From: JAWLHU01 sp049324875
GTDB taxonomy: Bacteria > Bacillota > Sulfobacillia > Symbiobacteriales > Symbiobacteriaceae
DNA length: 64,000 bases
Direction: 5' to 3'
Assembly: GCA_049324875.1 (NCBI GenBank)
Contig: JBMONC010000049.1
Coordinates: 22,787-86,786, forward strand
The notes below the pieces were generated by a model. The model was not told the origin of the DNA. It searched no databases and worked only from the letters and a program-made list of their open reading frames with translations. This document shows positions 15,309-23,753 of this stretch, in pieces; the first letter of the stretch is position 1; each line of letters begins with the position of its first letter. The position numbers were made by a program, and so were the translations under genes.

Positions 15309-16980
15309 GCGCAAGCACCCAGGGGAGATAGATACCGGTCACAACGAGCGGGCTGGCCTCTACGTCCGTGTCAGCATGGACAGATCGGCCCGAGGCATGA
15401 CCGAGGAGATTGTCTCCCCGACCACCCAGGAGGACCGGGCTAGGGCCTACTGCCAGGCCCAGGGGTGGCAGGTAGTCCAGGTAGAACACGACATCGACGA
15501 ATCGGCATACCGGCAACACTACTCAAAACGCGCAGGCCTCATGCGCCTCCTGGACGCCGTCCAGCGCGGAGAGATCACCAAGATCGTGGTCTGGAAGTTC
15601 AGTCGCCTCTCACGGCGCCTACGGGAATTCAGCGAAATCTGCGACACTGTCGAGCGGGCAAACGGTGGTGTGGTATCCGTATCGGAGCAGGTGGACACCT
15701 CCACCCCTGCCGGTCGTCTCATCCGCAACATCCTGGCGTCGTTTGCCCAGTTCCAGGCGGAGGAGATCGGTGAGCAGATCTACGAGACATGGTTGACAAG
15801 GGCCAAACAGGGACTGAAACCGCCTGGCCAGCAGCCATTTGGCACGATCAACAGACGGGGCGTGCTGGAGCCCGACCCCGAAACCCACCCCCACCTGCTG
15901 GCGTTGTTCCGGACCTACGCGGAGACAGGATCGCTGCGTGCCTGTTGGGATTACCTGAATCAGGCGGCGGTAGAGCCGCCGCGGGCTGAGGGATGGCACC
16001 TGGTCTCCATCCGCAAGATCCTGCGGAACTCGATCTACGCTGGTCGGCTGGGCTGGGACGGCGAGGAGTACACGGGTCAGTGGGAGCCGCTGGTCCCTCT
16101 TGAGCTCTGGGAGAAGGTACAGAGCATGTTGGAAAGTCGAAGCGACAAGCGAGAACGCAGACGAGACGCCCGCCTGTTGAGCGGACTGGTGATTTGCGGC
16201 AATTGCGGCCTGCCGATGTGGATCCGCTATGAGCATCGCCAGCGGCGGGAACTGCTGCACCTGTACAGTTGCTTCGAGCGCCACAGTATGCGCCGCGGCT
16301 GCTCGGAAACGCCCAACGTGGTTGCGGACGAGCTCGAACGTGAGGTATGGGATACCATTCGTGCACTGGCTCACGACGGAGGCCTTGGCCCGGTCGTGGC
16401 CGCGTTGAGCAGCCCGAACGCTTCCCGTGAGCTGGAGCAGGTGGAGAAGCAGATCCAGCGGCTACGTGCCCAGATTGCCACCCTGTTTGACATGGTGGGG
16501 GTCGGCGACATCACCCGGGAAGAGTTTCGTGAGCAACACAGGCGCTACTCTGAGCAGCTGCGGACGTTGCAAATCCAGTTGGTCGACCGGGAGGCGCCGA
16601 TGGCGCTACCGCACATCATCGCAAGGGCGCTGGAATCGATGGGGGACGCCTCTACGCTGGAGGAGCGTCGGGGGGTGTTAGAAGCGCTCGGCGTCACAAT
16701 CACCGTTACGGGCAGCAAGGCCGTAATGGAGTTGGCCGGCCACACGTATCGTCTTCGGCCACGCTTGGTGGCCGGAACCATGCACTTTGGACGGGAATAC
16801 CATCGGCTGGACTATCAAGGGCACGTCTATACGGACTGGCAGCTCCGGTTCCTGGCGCGCACATGGAACCGGTTTGACCGGCGCCGGATAGCGGAGAGAA
16901 TGGGACGCTCGCTCAACGCAATTCATCGAGCCATCTATCGCATGCAGGACAAGGCTTCGACAACTACGACAAGTCGCTAA
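15295..16980 (+). CDS. Large serine recombinase (integrase/excisionase)
   Basis: 561 aa. Catalytic resolvase domain at 20-165 with the nucleophile Ser in GLYVRVSMD and the Arg region KFSRLSRRLREF; recombinase domain about 185-280 (PFGTINRRG ... SIRKILRNSIYAGRLGW); zinc ribbon about 295-345 (CGNCGLPMW ... CFERH ... GCSE); coiled coil about 375-435, needed for directionality in this family. The extra C-terminal 50 residues hold an HTH-like segment (RRRIAERMGRSLNAIHRAIYRM) not usual for the family. It ends 8 bp from the sat junction and should catalyse integration at attB in sat. Confidence 0.93.
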   Translation: MYLARRKHPGEIDTGHNERAGLYVRVSMDRSARGMTEEIVSPTTQEDRARAYCQAQGWQVVQVEHDIDESAYRQHYSKRAGLMRLLDAVQRGEITKIVVWKFSRLSRRLREFSEICDTVERANGGVVSVSEQVDTSTPAGRLIRNILASFAQFQAEEIGEQIYETWLTRAKQGLKPPGQQPFGTINRRGVLEPDPETHPHLLALFRTYAETGSLRACWDYLNQAAVEPPRAEGWHLVSIRKILRNSIYAGRLGWDGEEYTGQWEPLVPLELWEKVQSMLESRSDKRERRRDARLLSGLVICGNCGLPMWIRYEHRQRRELLHLYSCFERHSMRRGCSETPNVVADELEREVWDTIRALAHDGGLGPVVAALSSPNASRELEQVEKQIQRLRAQIATLFDMVGVGDITREEFREQHRRYSEQLRTLQIQLVDREAPMALPHIIARALESMGDASTLEERRGVLEALGVTITVTGSKAVMELAGHTYRLRPRLVAGTMHFGREYHRLDYQGHVYTDWQLRFLARTWNRFDRRRIAERMGRSLNAIHRAIYRMQDKASTTTTSR

Positions 16981-16996
16981 CTGTGCCCAGCCGTAG
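16981..16996. other. Right attachment junction in sat
   Basis: On the minus strand the sat codons for R-K-N-Y-G end in TACGGCTGG. Intact enzymes continue with C-T-H-F-I-V-G-R-D-H, but here the frame turns to W-A-Q-L and then antisense recombinase. The divergence begins around 16988-16990, so the crossover lies in or next to GGCTG. The matching left junction is outside the window. Confidence 0.7.
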
Positions 16997-17838
16997 TTCT
17001 TCCGGCAGAGGGCGTGCCAGACCGCCTCCCGGGGGCCGGCGTAGCGCATCGCCGCCGGAAAGACCGAGAGCAGCGTCCGGTCGGCGGGGAAGTAGCCCTC
17101 CAGGATCGCCGTGTAGGCCCTCATCCGGATCTCGGCCGGGATGTCGTCGGGCTTGGTCTCCCCCACCAGCGGGTGGAGGAGCAGCCCGTCGCAGATCTCC
17201 AGGGCGCACTTCTGGATGTACTCGTGGGCGCGGTGCACCGGGTTCCGGGTCTGGAAGCCCACCACCCGCTGCCAGCCCTTCTCGGCAAAGGCAGCCCGGG
17301 TCTCGGCGGGGGTGAGATGGTAGGCCGGAAAGGCGGGCTTGACCCGGTCCACCAGCCAGACCTCGCCGCCGAGGTAGACCTCCCCCTGCTCCATCAGCCG
17401 CCTGACGCCGGGGTGGGCGAGGTCGGCGGTCCGGTAGCACTGAAGCGCCTCCAGCTCCTTGTCGTAGCTGAACTTCTCGGCGATCCGCATCAGGGCCATG
17501 AGCTTGCCGTCGGGCGACTCCAGGGCGATCTCCTGCCCGGCGCTCAGCGGGGCGGCCTGCTCCCGGGAGACCGCCAAGGTGACCGGCAGCGCCCAGAGCA
17601 GCCCGCCGGCCAGCCGCATCTCCCGGAGCACCGACTCGTAATCTTCGCGGGTCATGAAGCCGGTGAGGGGCGAGAGGGCGCCGTCGCCGATCATCTCCAG
17701 GTCGGCCGCCTCCCGGCTGTCCAGCCGGATGCGGGCCAGGCGCGCCGCCCGCTCGATGGCCTCGGCCCGCTCAGCGCCCCGCAGCCACCGGTTGATCAGG
17801 GAACCGCCGTGGGGGGCGATCTGCTTCATGCTCCCCAC
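16988..17838 (-). pseudogene. sat: Sulfate adenylyltransferase, 5' part, interrupted by the element
   Basis: About 283 native codons from ATG 17838. ATP sulfurylase makes adenosine 5'-phosphosulfate from sulfate and ATP. The N-terminal PUA-like domain and the first active-site motif (QTRNPVHRAHEY) are present, followed by HPLVGETKPDDIPAEIRMRAY. The second motif, GRDHAG, is lost with the 3' half. The open frame continues 103 codons into antisense recombinase sequence, stopping at 16678; that tail is not sat. Four bases separate it from cysH, so it is the last gene of the sulfur operon. The rest of sat should lie left of the window, and excision would restore the gene. Confidence 0.9.
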
Positions 17839-17841
17839 CCC

Positions 17842-18543
17842 CTACTTGTGCAGCCCGCACTCGGTCTTCTGGTGGCCCGACCAGCGACCGGCCCGCGGGT
17901 CCTCGCCCGGCTTGACGGGGCGGGTGCAGTGGGTGCAGCCGATGGAGGGGTACCCCTGATCGTGCAGCACGTTGTAGGGGACGTTGTTCTCCAGGATGTA
18001 CCGCCAGACATCCTTCTCCTTCCAGGGGGCCAGCGGATTGACCTTCACCAGGTTGAACTTGGCGTCCCACTCCACCACCCTGGCGTTGGCCCGGAAGGGC
18101 GACTGCTCCCGGCGGATGCCGGTGATCCAGGCCTTCAGACCGGCCAGGGTCCGGGTGAGGGGCTCCACCTTGCGGATGGCGCAGCAGGCGTCGGGGTCCC
18201 GCTTCCAGAGTTCGTCACCGTGACGTGCCGCCTGCTCTTCCGGGGTCAGGGCGGGCAGCACCTGCTCCATGCGGATCTCGTACCGGTCCCGGACCTGCTC
18301 AATCACCTGATAGGTCTCGGGGAAGAGGAAGTTGGTGTCCAGGTAGAAGAGCTTGGCGCCCTTCTGGAGCTTGCTGATCATGTCGACCAGGGCCACATCC
18401 TCCGCCCCGAAGGAGCAGGCGAGGGCGATCTCGTCGGGGCCGAACTGGGCGAAGGCCCATCGCAGGACCGCCGCGGGCCCCTCCGCCTCCAGCTCAGCGC
18501 TGACCGCTTCGAGCTCCGCCGGCGTCCAGGTCTTCTCAGCCAT
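17842..18543 (-). CDS. cysH: Adenylylsulfate (APS) reductase, assimilatory
   Basis: 233 aa, ATG 18543 with GGAGG. Reduces the activated sulfate made by Sat to sulfite, with thioredoxin as donor. ATP-pyrophosphatase-like fold: SFGAEDVALVDM, FYLDTNFLFPETY. The cysteine pairs CC in DACCAIRKVEPL and C-x2-C in IGCTHCTRPV mark the 4Fe-4S APS-type enzyme, and the C-terminal ECGLHK carries the catalytic cysteine. It sits between the MFS gene and sat in one operon, so its supply of APS depends on whether the element has excised. Confidence 0.93.
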   Translation of the reverse strand: MAEKTWTPAELEAVSAELEAEGPAAVLRWAFAQFGPDEIALACSFGAEDVALVDMISKLQKGAKLFYLDTNFLFPETYQVIEQVRDRYEIRMEQVLPALTPEEQAARHGDELWKRDPDACCAIRKVEPLTRTLAGLKAWITGIRREQSPFRANARVVEWDAKFNLVKVNPLAPWKEKDVWRYILENNVPYNVLHDQGYPSIGCTHCTRPVKPGEDPRAGRWSGHQKTECGLHK

Positions 18544-18591
18544 ATCGTTCAGGTAGCCTCCTTCGATCCGTGGATGACGGGGGTTCCACCG

Positions 18592-19782
18592 TCACGGTAT
18601 GCGGATCGGAGCGGGAGGGTCACCGGGCCGGGGGAGTCCCTCGGCGGCCGGGCTGCACCAGCGGACCCAGAGGAGCGCCACGGCGACGGCCACCCAGCCG
18701 GTTGCCAGGTAGATCAGCTGGACCGGCTCGAGGTAGGCGGCGGCGGGGAAGGCGGCGGAGACCAGCAGGCTGAAGCCCATGCCCTGGAAGGAGAGGATGG
18801 TTGCCCGCTGCTCGGAGGGGATCGCCTCGTTGATCCGGGCGTTCAGGGTGGGCGAGATCAGCCCGTCCAGGCCGTCGCCCACGATGAAGGCGGCGGCGCC
18901 GGTCCAGCTGCGGCTCCAGCCCATCGCCACGTAGAGCGCCGCCTGGGCCAGGGGGGCGAAGCGGAGCCAGGCCATGGCGGTGGAGCGGCTGAGCCGCTCG
19001 GCGATCCAGCCGGTGAGGGAGGTGACCAGCCGGGTCAGGCTGAAGACGATGCCGGCCCCCACCATCGAGAGGCCGATGGCCGGGAAGTAGACCTGGCCGA
19101 ACTGGCCGGTCATCGCCCCCACGGCGTTGTAGGCCCAGCTGAAGCCGATCATCAGCAGCACCGGCGGGTGGTTCCGCAGGTAGCGGAGGGCGGTCCGGGT
19201 GTGGCACCAGATGTCCCGGCCGGCGGCCCCCTCCTTCGGGGCGGCCCGCCTCTCCGCCATCCCCCGGACAACGGCCACCGCCAGCAGGCTCAGGGCGGCC
19301 CGGCTGAGGAAGGGGGCGGTCTGATGCTGCTCGTAGAGCCAGCCGGCAATCAGCGGGGCGGCCGCCAGGGCGGCCATCTGGATGGCGGAGGCCCGGGCCA
19401 GCGCCCGCCGGGCATACTCCGCCCCGCCGATCCCGTGGGCGGTCTCGTAGAGCAGGGCGGTGTCCGCCCCGGAGAGGAAGGTGCCACCCAGGCCCGAGAG
19501 GGCCATCACCAGGCAGGCGGTCAGGGTGTCGTCGATCAGCAGGTAGCCGAAGCCGGAGCAGGCGCCGATCAGCAGGCCGATGATCATGGAGCGGCGGCGT
19601 CCCAGCATGTCCGCCAGGACCCCGGTGGGCACCTCCCCCAGCAGGATCGCCAGGTGGTAGGCCGATTCGGCCCAGCCGGGGTTGCCCCCGCGGGCGACGA
19701 CAAAGGCAAGCCAGCTGGTCCAGCCAAACTGAAGCCCGTTGATCAGGGCATAGATGTAGTAGCGAAGCAGGGTGCTCTGCAC
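18592..19782 (-). CDS. MFS transporter, first gene of the sulfur operon
   Basis: 396 aa from GTG 19782 (GGAGG 9 bases upstream; the frame upstream overlaps the terminator). About 12 membrane spans; the MFS A-motif-like loop GVLADMLGRRRSMIIG follows TM2. The halves are joined by a charged loop AERRAAPKEGAAGRD. Co-transcribed with cysH and sat, which suggests transport of sulfate, a sulfur compound or cysteine. However, its leader shares an element with an ABC-F leader at 44.96 kb, so a drug-efflux role cannot be excluded. Confidence 0.8.
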   Translation of the reverse strand: MQSTLLRYYIYALINGLQFGWTSWLAFVVARGGNPGWAESAYHLAILLGEVPTGVLADMLGRRRSMIIGLLIGACSGFGYLLIDDTLTACLVMALSGLGGTFLSGADTALLYETAHGIGGAEYARRALARASAIQMAALAAAPLIAGWLYEQHQTAPFLSRAALSLLAVAVVRGMAERRAAPKEGAAGRDIWCHTRTALRYLRNHPPVLLMIGFSWAYNAVGAMTGQFGQVYFPAIGLSMVGAGIVFSLTRLVTSLTGWIAERLSRSTAMAWLRFAPLAQAALYVAMGWSRSWTGAAAFIVGDGLDGLISPTLNARINEAIPSEQRATILSFQGMGFSLLVSAAFPAAAYLEPVQLIYLATGWVAVAVALLWVRWCSPAAEGLPRPGDPPAPIRIP

Positions 19783-19821
19783 GGAAAACGCCTCCAGAAG
19801 TGTTGTCCTTGATCTGCACAC

Positions 19822-19852
19822 AAAAAAGCGTCACCGGACGGACCGGTGACGC
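19822..19852 (-). terminator. Leader terminator before the MFS-cysH-sat operon
   Basis: Stem GCGTCACCGG / CCGGTGACGC (19828-19837, 19843-19852) followed by six U in the leftward RNA, 24 bp before the MFS ribosome site. A premature terminator for attenuation. Upstream, GGACGCAGCC (19871-19880) can pair with GGCTGCGGTCC (19908-19918), a possible alternative fold. Confidence 0.8.
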
Positions 19853-19931
19853 CTCCTGCACAGGGCGGAAGGACGCAGCCACCAACGCAGCGGCTCCCAC
19901 GCGGGGAGGCTGCGGTCCGCGCCGGACCTGA

Positions 19932-19950
19932 AAAAGGGCATAGTACCCCC
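19932..19950 (-). promoter_or_regulatory. Small U-tailed hairpin shared with the ABC-F leader
   Basis: The leftward RNA reads GGGGGUACUAUGCCCUUUU, a 5-bp stem GGGUA/UGCCC with a 3-base loop and a U-run, 10 bases after the leader-peptide stop. The same element occurs at 44963-44981 at nearly the same distance from another leader-peptide stop. Probably a pause or mini-terminator that couples RNA polymerase to the leader ribosome. Confidence 0.6.
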
Positions 19951-19960
19951 AGGTCGGCGC

Positions 19961-20029
19961 TTAGCAGCTGCCTTTGAAGGCGCGCGGGAAGCAGCAGGCG
20001 ATACCCCTCGCGTTCATAATCTGAAGCAT
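19961..20029 (-). CDS. Cysteine-containing leader peptide, 22 aa
   Basis: ATG 20029 with AAAGGGGGG 9 bases upstream; a second ATG at 20017. The peptide contains IACCFPRAF and ends GSC directly before the TAA, so three of 22 residues are Cys. Placed between a consensus promoter and a premature terminator ahead of a sulfate-assimilation operon, it fits a cysteine-sensing attenuator: ribosome stalling at Cys codons when charged tRNA-Cys is scarce would change the downstream fold. An alternative is antibiotic-induced stalling. Confidence 0.65.
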   Translation of the reverse strand: MLQIMNARGIACCFPRAFKGSC

Positions 20030-20062
20030 TCGGATCGCCCCCCTTTCCGCACAACTTCAGTT

Positions 20063-20091
20063 ATTATAACACGGACGGTTCCCAAGGGCAA
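20063..20091 (-). promoter_or_regulatory. Promoter of the leader-MFS-cysH-sat operon
   Basis: TTGCCC (20086-20091), 17 bp, TATAAT (20063-20068) on the minus strand, about 35 bp before the leader-peptide ATG. Confidence 0.75.
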
Positions 20092-20202
20092 GGTGCGACA
20101 GGACCACCGGGTTCACCCCGGGGCGAGAAGCGGCCGGCGGCTGTACCCGATCCCTCTCCTCCCCCGTCTTTGGGGTGAGGTCTCCAAAGGAGGGATTCCA
20201 CC

Positions 20203-20721
20203 ATGGCTTCGCTGATTGAGTGCATCGGCTCCCAGATCCTGCGCGAGGCGCAGGTCGTCGAGAAGCTCTCCGCACCGGCGGCTCAGAGGCTCCACCGGAA
20301 CCTGGGGCTCGTCACGGTCATCACCCTGGCGGTGCTGACCGGCGGCCTGCTCCTCTTCTTCCTGGAGGGGGCGCCGCATCCTGCGGTGGGGCGGGAGGTC
20401 CTCACCCCCGATGCCTGCCGCAGCCTCCTCACCCTGGCAGGCTCCGGCCTGGTGATCGCCGGCTACTACCCGGTCATCCTGGGCCGGCTCTACCGGCTCT
20501 GGGTGACCCGGCGGGCTTACTACGCCGGGATCGCCCTGGCCAGCCTCTCCGGCGTCGCCCTCGGCCCGAGCCTGGGGCTCAGCCTGACCAGCCTGGCTCC
20601 CCTGCTGATCATGGCGACCCTCTCGCCGGAGCAGGCGGCCAATCCCGCCTGTGCGTGGGCAGCGCCGGCATGTGCCTGCGGAAAGGCGCCCAAGCGAGGC
20701 AGATCGCGGCGGCGCGGGTAG
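20203..20721 (+). CDS. Integral membrane protein of unknown function, 172 aa
   Basis: ATG 20203 after AAGGAGGG. Cytoplasmic helical start (MASLIECIGSQILREAQVVEKL), then about four membrane spans (LGLVTVITLAVLTGGLLLFF; LLTLAGSGLVIAGYYPVI; YYAGIALASLSGVALG; LTSLAPLLIMATL). The short C-terminal tail has three Cys and a basic end (GRSRRRG). Divergent from the sulfur operon and convergent with cysK. Family not recognised. Confidence 0.7.
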   Translation: MASLIECIGSQILREAQVVEKLSAPAAQRLHRNLGLVTVITLAVLTGGLLLFFLEGAPHPAVGREVLTPDACRSLLTLAGSGLVIAGYYPVILGRLYRLWVTRRAYYAGIALASLSGVALGPSLGLSLTSLAPLLIMATLSPEQAANPACAWAAPACACGKAPKRGRSRRRG

Positions 20722-20729
20722 GAGCAGAA

Positions 20730-20756
20730 GGAGCCACTCCCAGGCGGGGTGGCTCC
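20730..20756. terminator. Hairpin between convergent genes
   Basis: GGAGCCAC / GTGGCTCC with an 11-base loop between the membrane-protein gene and cysK. Short T-tracts on both sides are weak, so it may serve both directions inefficiently. Confidence 0.5.
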
Positions 20757-20762
20757 CTTCCA

Positions 20763-21698
<936 letters not shown>

Positions 21699-21765
21699 CG
21701 AAGAATCCCCTCCTCAGCCCTATTTCCTACTTTGCCAATCGGAAATACGGATTTATCTGCTCACT

Positions 21766-21793
21766 ATTATAGCACGGATTTCCGCCCTGTCCA
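21766..21793 (-). promoter_or_regulatory. cysK promoter
   Basis: TGGACA (21788-21793), 16 bp, TATAAT (21766-21771). ACGGATTT occurs near 21747 and again near 21775, 28 bp apart, overlapping the promoter region; a possible regulator site. Confidence 0.55.
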
Positions 21794-21815
21794 GGGGTAG
21801 TCTGCCCGGAAAAGG

Positions 21816-21850
21816 GCCCGGTCCAAGCGCCCAGAGCGCCAGGACCGGGC
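21816..21850 (-). terminator. Terminator of the E1-like gene pair
   Basis: GCCCGGTCC / GGACCGGGC stem beyond the stop of the second E1-like gene, followed leftward by CCTTTTCC. Confidence 0.55.
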
Positions 21851-21858
21851 ACGCAGCG

Positions 21859-22587
21859 CTATTGGCCGCAGAGGGGACACCGCTCGCTCCGGCTGACCGG
21901 CACCTCCCGGAAGCGGGCCTCCCAGCCATCATACCCGAAGATTCGCCCGGTGATGGGCGAGCCGATCCCCAGGATCAGCTTGACCGCTTCGGTGGCGGCG
22001 ACCACGCCCACCACGCCCGCCGCAGCGGCGACGCTCTGCCCCTCGCCCTCCGGCCGGAGGCCCAGTGACAGCGCCCGGTCCGGCTCCACGCAGCCCAGGC
22101 AGGGCTCACCCGGCTTGTAGGCGAAGGCCGCCCCGCCTCCCCCGTGGGCAGCGGCGAAGACCGCCATCCCACCCACCCGGAGGACCTCCCGCTGGAGCCC
22201 CGTCCAGTCGCCGGCGGAGGCGACCAGCACCTGGTGCTCCGCCACGGCGCCGATCACGTCGCTCTCCCGGTCCAGCACCAGCACCTCGGCAGCCGGGTTG
22301 ATGGCCGCCAGCGGCTCCCGGGCCGAGCGGGCCCGGGGCATGCCCACCCGGTGCCGGTCATGGGCGATGGCCCCCTCCAGGTCGGCGGGGGTGACCAGGC
22401 CGCCGTCCCAGAGGGTCAGCTTGCCGATCCCGGCCGCCGCCAGGTAGAGCGCCGCCGCCGATCCGGCAGGGCCGAGGCCCGCCAGGAGGACCGAGCCGGC
22501 CTTCAGCTTCCGCTGGCCCCGCCCCCCCACCTCGGGGAGGATGATGTGCCGGCTGTACCGCAGAATCTCCTGCTCCGACAGGCTCAT
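21859..22587 (-). CDS. ThiF/MoeB/HesA-family protein, degenerate E1-like
   Basis: 242 aa; ATG 22587 overlaps the stop of the upstream E1-like gene as ATGA. Rossmann motif GLGPAGSAAALYLAAAG, acidic LWDGGLV and two zinc pairs (CLGC, CPLCG) are kept. But the D-x-V-x-x-S-N-L-x-R-Q block that binds ATP is altered to GGLVTPADLEGAIAHD, and no clear catalytic Cys loop is seen. It may be the inactive half of a two-subunit E1-like enzyme with its neighbour. Confidence 0.75.
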   Translation of the reverse strand: MSLSEQEILRYSRHIILPEVGGRGQRKLKAGSVLLAGLGPAGSAAALYLAAAGIGKLTLWDGGLVTPADLEGAIAHDRHRVGMPRARSAREPLAAINPAAEVLVLDRESDVIGAVAEHQVLVASAGDWTGLQREVLRVGGMAVFAAAHGGGGAAFAYKPGEPCLGCVEPDRALSLGLRPEGEGQSVAAAAGVVGVVAATEAVKLILGIGSPITGRIFGYDGWEARFREVPVSRSERCPLCGQ

Positions 22588-23345
22588 TCGGCCACCCCCC
22601 CGCAGAACCACTCGTAGTCGATCAACTCACGGATGGTGGGCTGGTCGCCGCAGACGGCGCAGGCCGGGTTCCGCTTGATCTGCACCTCGGCCACGTCCAT
22701 CTCCAGCGCATTATATATTAGAAGCCTTCCGTTCAGACTCCGGCCGCGCCCGGTGAGCAGCTTGAGCGCCTCCATCGCCATCAGGCTGCCGACGAAGCCG
22801 GGGAGGACGCCGATCACGCCCGCTTCGGCGCAGGAGGGCACAGACCCCGCGGGCGGGGGCGTGGGATAGAGGCAGCGGTAGCAGGGGCCCGCTCCCGGCT
22901 GGAATACGGTGATCTGCCCGTCGAACCGGAAGATGGAGCCGTGAACCTGGGGCCGCCCGGTCAGGACGCAGGCATCGTTGACCAGGTAGCGGGTGGCGAA
23001 GTTGTCGGAGCCGTCCACGATCAGATCATACTGGCGGAAGAGCTCCAGGGCGTTCTCCCGGGTGAGGGCCACCGGATGGCGCTCCACCACCACCTCGGGC
23101 CGCAGCCCGGCCACCTTGTCGGCGCCGCTCTCCACCTTGGGCCGGCCCACATCGCCGGTGAAGTGGAGCACCTGGCGCTGCAGGTTGGAGAGGTCGACAC
23201 GGTCCATGTCGCAGAGGCCGAGACGCCCGACCCCCGCGGCCGCCAATTGGTAGGCGATGGGCGAGCCCAGCCCCCCGCAGCCGATCAACAGCACCGAGGA
23301 ACGGGCCAGCCGCTCCTTCTCTGCCGGCGAAAAGACGTCTTCCAT
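22584..23345 (-). CDS. MoeB/ThiF-type adenylyltransferase
   Basis: 253 aa as drawn from ATG 23345. Adenylates the C-terminal glycine of a ubiquitin-like sulfur carrier (ThiS, MoaD or CysO type). GCGGLGSPIAYQLAAAGVG, DMDRVDLSNLQRQ, DNFATRYLVNDA, zinc pairs CYRC and CAVC. The N terminus lacks the RYSRQ segment typical of MoeB. A consensus promoter abuts this ATG, so the true start may be GTG at codon 19, just before LLIGCGGLG. No sulfur-carrier gene is visible nearby. Confidence 0.85.
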   Translation of the reverse strand: MEDVFSPAEKERLARSSVLLIGCGGLGSPIAYQLAAAGVGRLGLCDMDRVDLSNLQRQVLHFTGDVGRPKVESGADKVAGLRPEVVVERHPVALTRENALELFRQYDLIVDGSDNFATRYLVNDACVLTGRPQVHGSIFRFDGQITVFQPGAGPCYRCLYPTPPPAGSVPSCAEAGVIGVLPGFVGSLMAMEALKLLTGRGRSLNGRLLIYNALEMDVAEVQIKRNPACAVCGDQPTIRELIDYEWFCGGVAE

Positions 23346-23374
23346 ATTATACCAATTCCTCTCAGCGATGTCAA
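23346..23374 (-). promoter_or_regulatory. Consensus promoter abutting the MoeB/ThiF ATG
   Basis: TTGACA (23369-23374), 17 bp, TATAAT (23346-23351): perfect sigma-A boxes. The -10 touches the apparent start codon, so transcription should begin inside the drawn reading frame. Confidence 0.75.
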
Positions 23375-23408
23375 GCTACCCTATTCTACCATGATCGGTT
23401 CGGGGCCT

Positions 23409-23715
23409 TCTGGTCATGCAGAGAAGTGAGGTGGTTTGTCTTTGCCACGGATTACACGGATTACACGGATGAAGACATAACAACTACAATGATGGGGTTC
23501 GTGCCCTTTTCATCAGGGGTGCTGGTGCGAAGCACCGCACCATGGTGGTTACACAGATTACACAGATTAAACAGAAAAATGAGCGACTATGGGGACGGTG
23601 TTATTTTCATCAGTGAGTGCTGATGCGGCAATCATGGGGGGTTATGCGGGACAAATACACGGTGGTTGCTCGTTTTCATACGTGCTGCCGGTGCAAAGCA
23701 CCGCATGGCAGCAAG
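23409..23715. repeat. Dispersed repeat, copy 1 (with a degenerate second unit)
   Basis: Begins with GCCACGGATTACACGGATT at about 23438. It then has GTGCTGGTGCGAAGCACCGC with ATGGTGGTTACAC (about 23518-23560), then ACACAGATT tandem bits. A degenerate second unit (GTGCAAAGCACCGCATGG) lies at about 23680-23706. Related sequences occur at 59631-60055 and 63667-63850. No coding sign; it fills the gap between the E1-like operon and the GNAT gene. Confidence 0.8.
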
Positions 23716-23745
23716 GCCCGGACGCTCTTTGCGCCCGGGCCTTGC
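23711..23745 (-). terminator. Hairpin after the GNAT gene
   Basis: GCAAGGCCCGG / CCGGGCCTTGC, perfect 11-bp arms around a 13-base loop, just beyond the GNAT stop. No U-run follows. Confidence 0.45.
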
Positions 23746-23753
23746 CGCACCGC

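Larger units (their letters stand above)
1..16988. mobile_element. Phage-like integrated element (right part), inserted in sat
   Basis: Everything from the left edge to about 16988 reads as one integrated element: a long leftward early operon of short overlapping genes, an immunity region with a repressor, and a large serine recombinase at the right boundary. The boundary is where homology to sulfate adenylyltransferase stops, about 8 bp past the recombinase stop codon. No structural, portal or terminase genes are visible, so prophage and integrative conjugative element both remain possible; the missing left part would decide. The lost 3' half of sat should lie beyond the left end. Confidence 0.85.

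Noticed and set aside
16678..16987. C-terminal 103 codons of the open sat frame
   Set aside because: This part is antisense recombinase sequence read after the junction, not a native sat end.
17014..19812. 932-codon rightward frame across sat, cysH and MFS
   Set aside because: Low-complexity shadow of three well-supported leftward genes.
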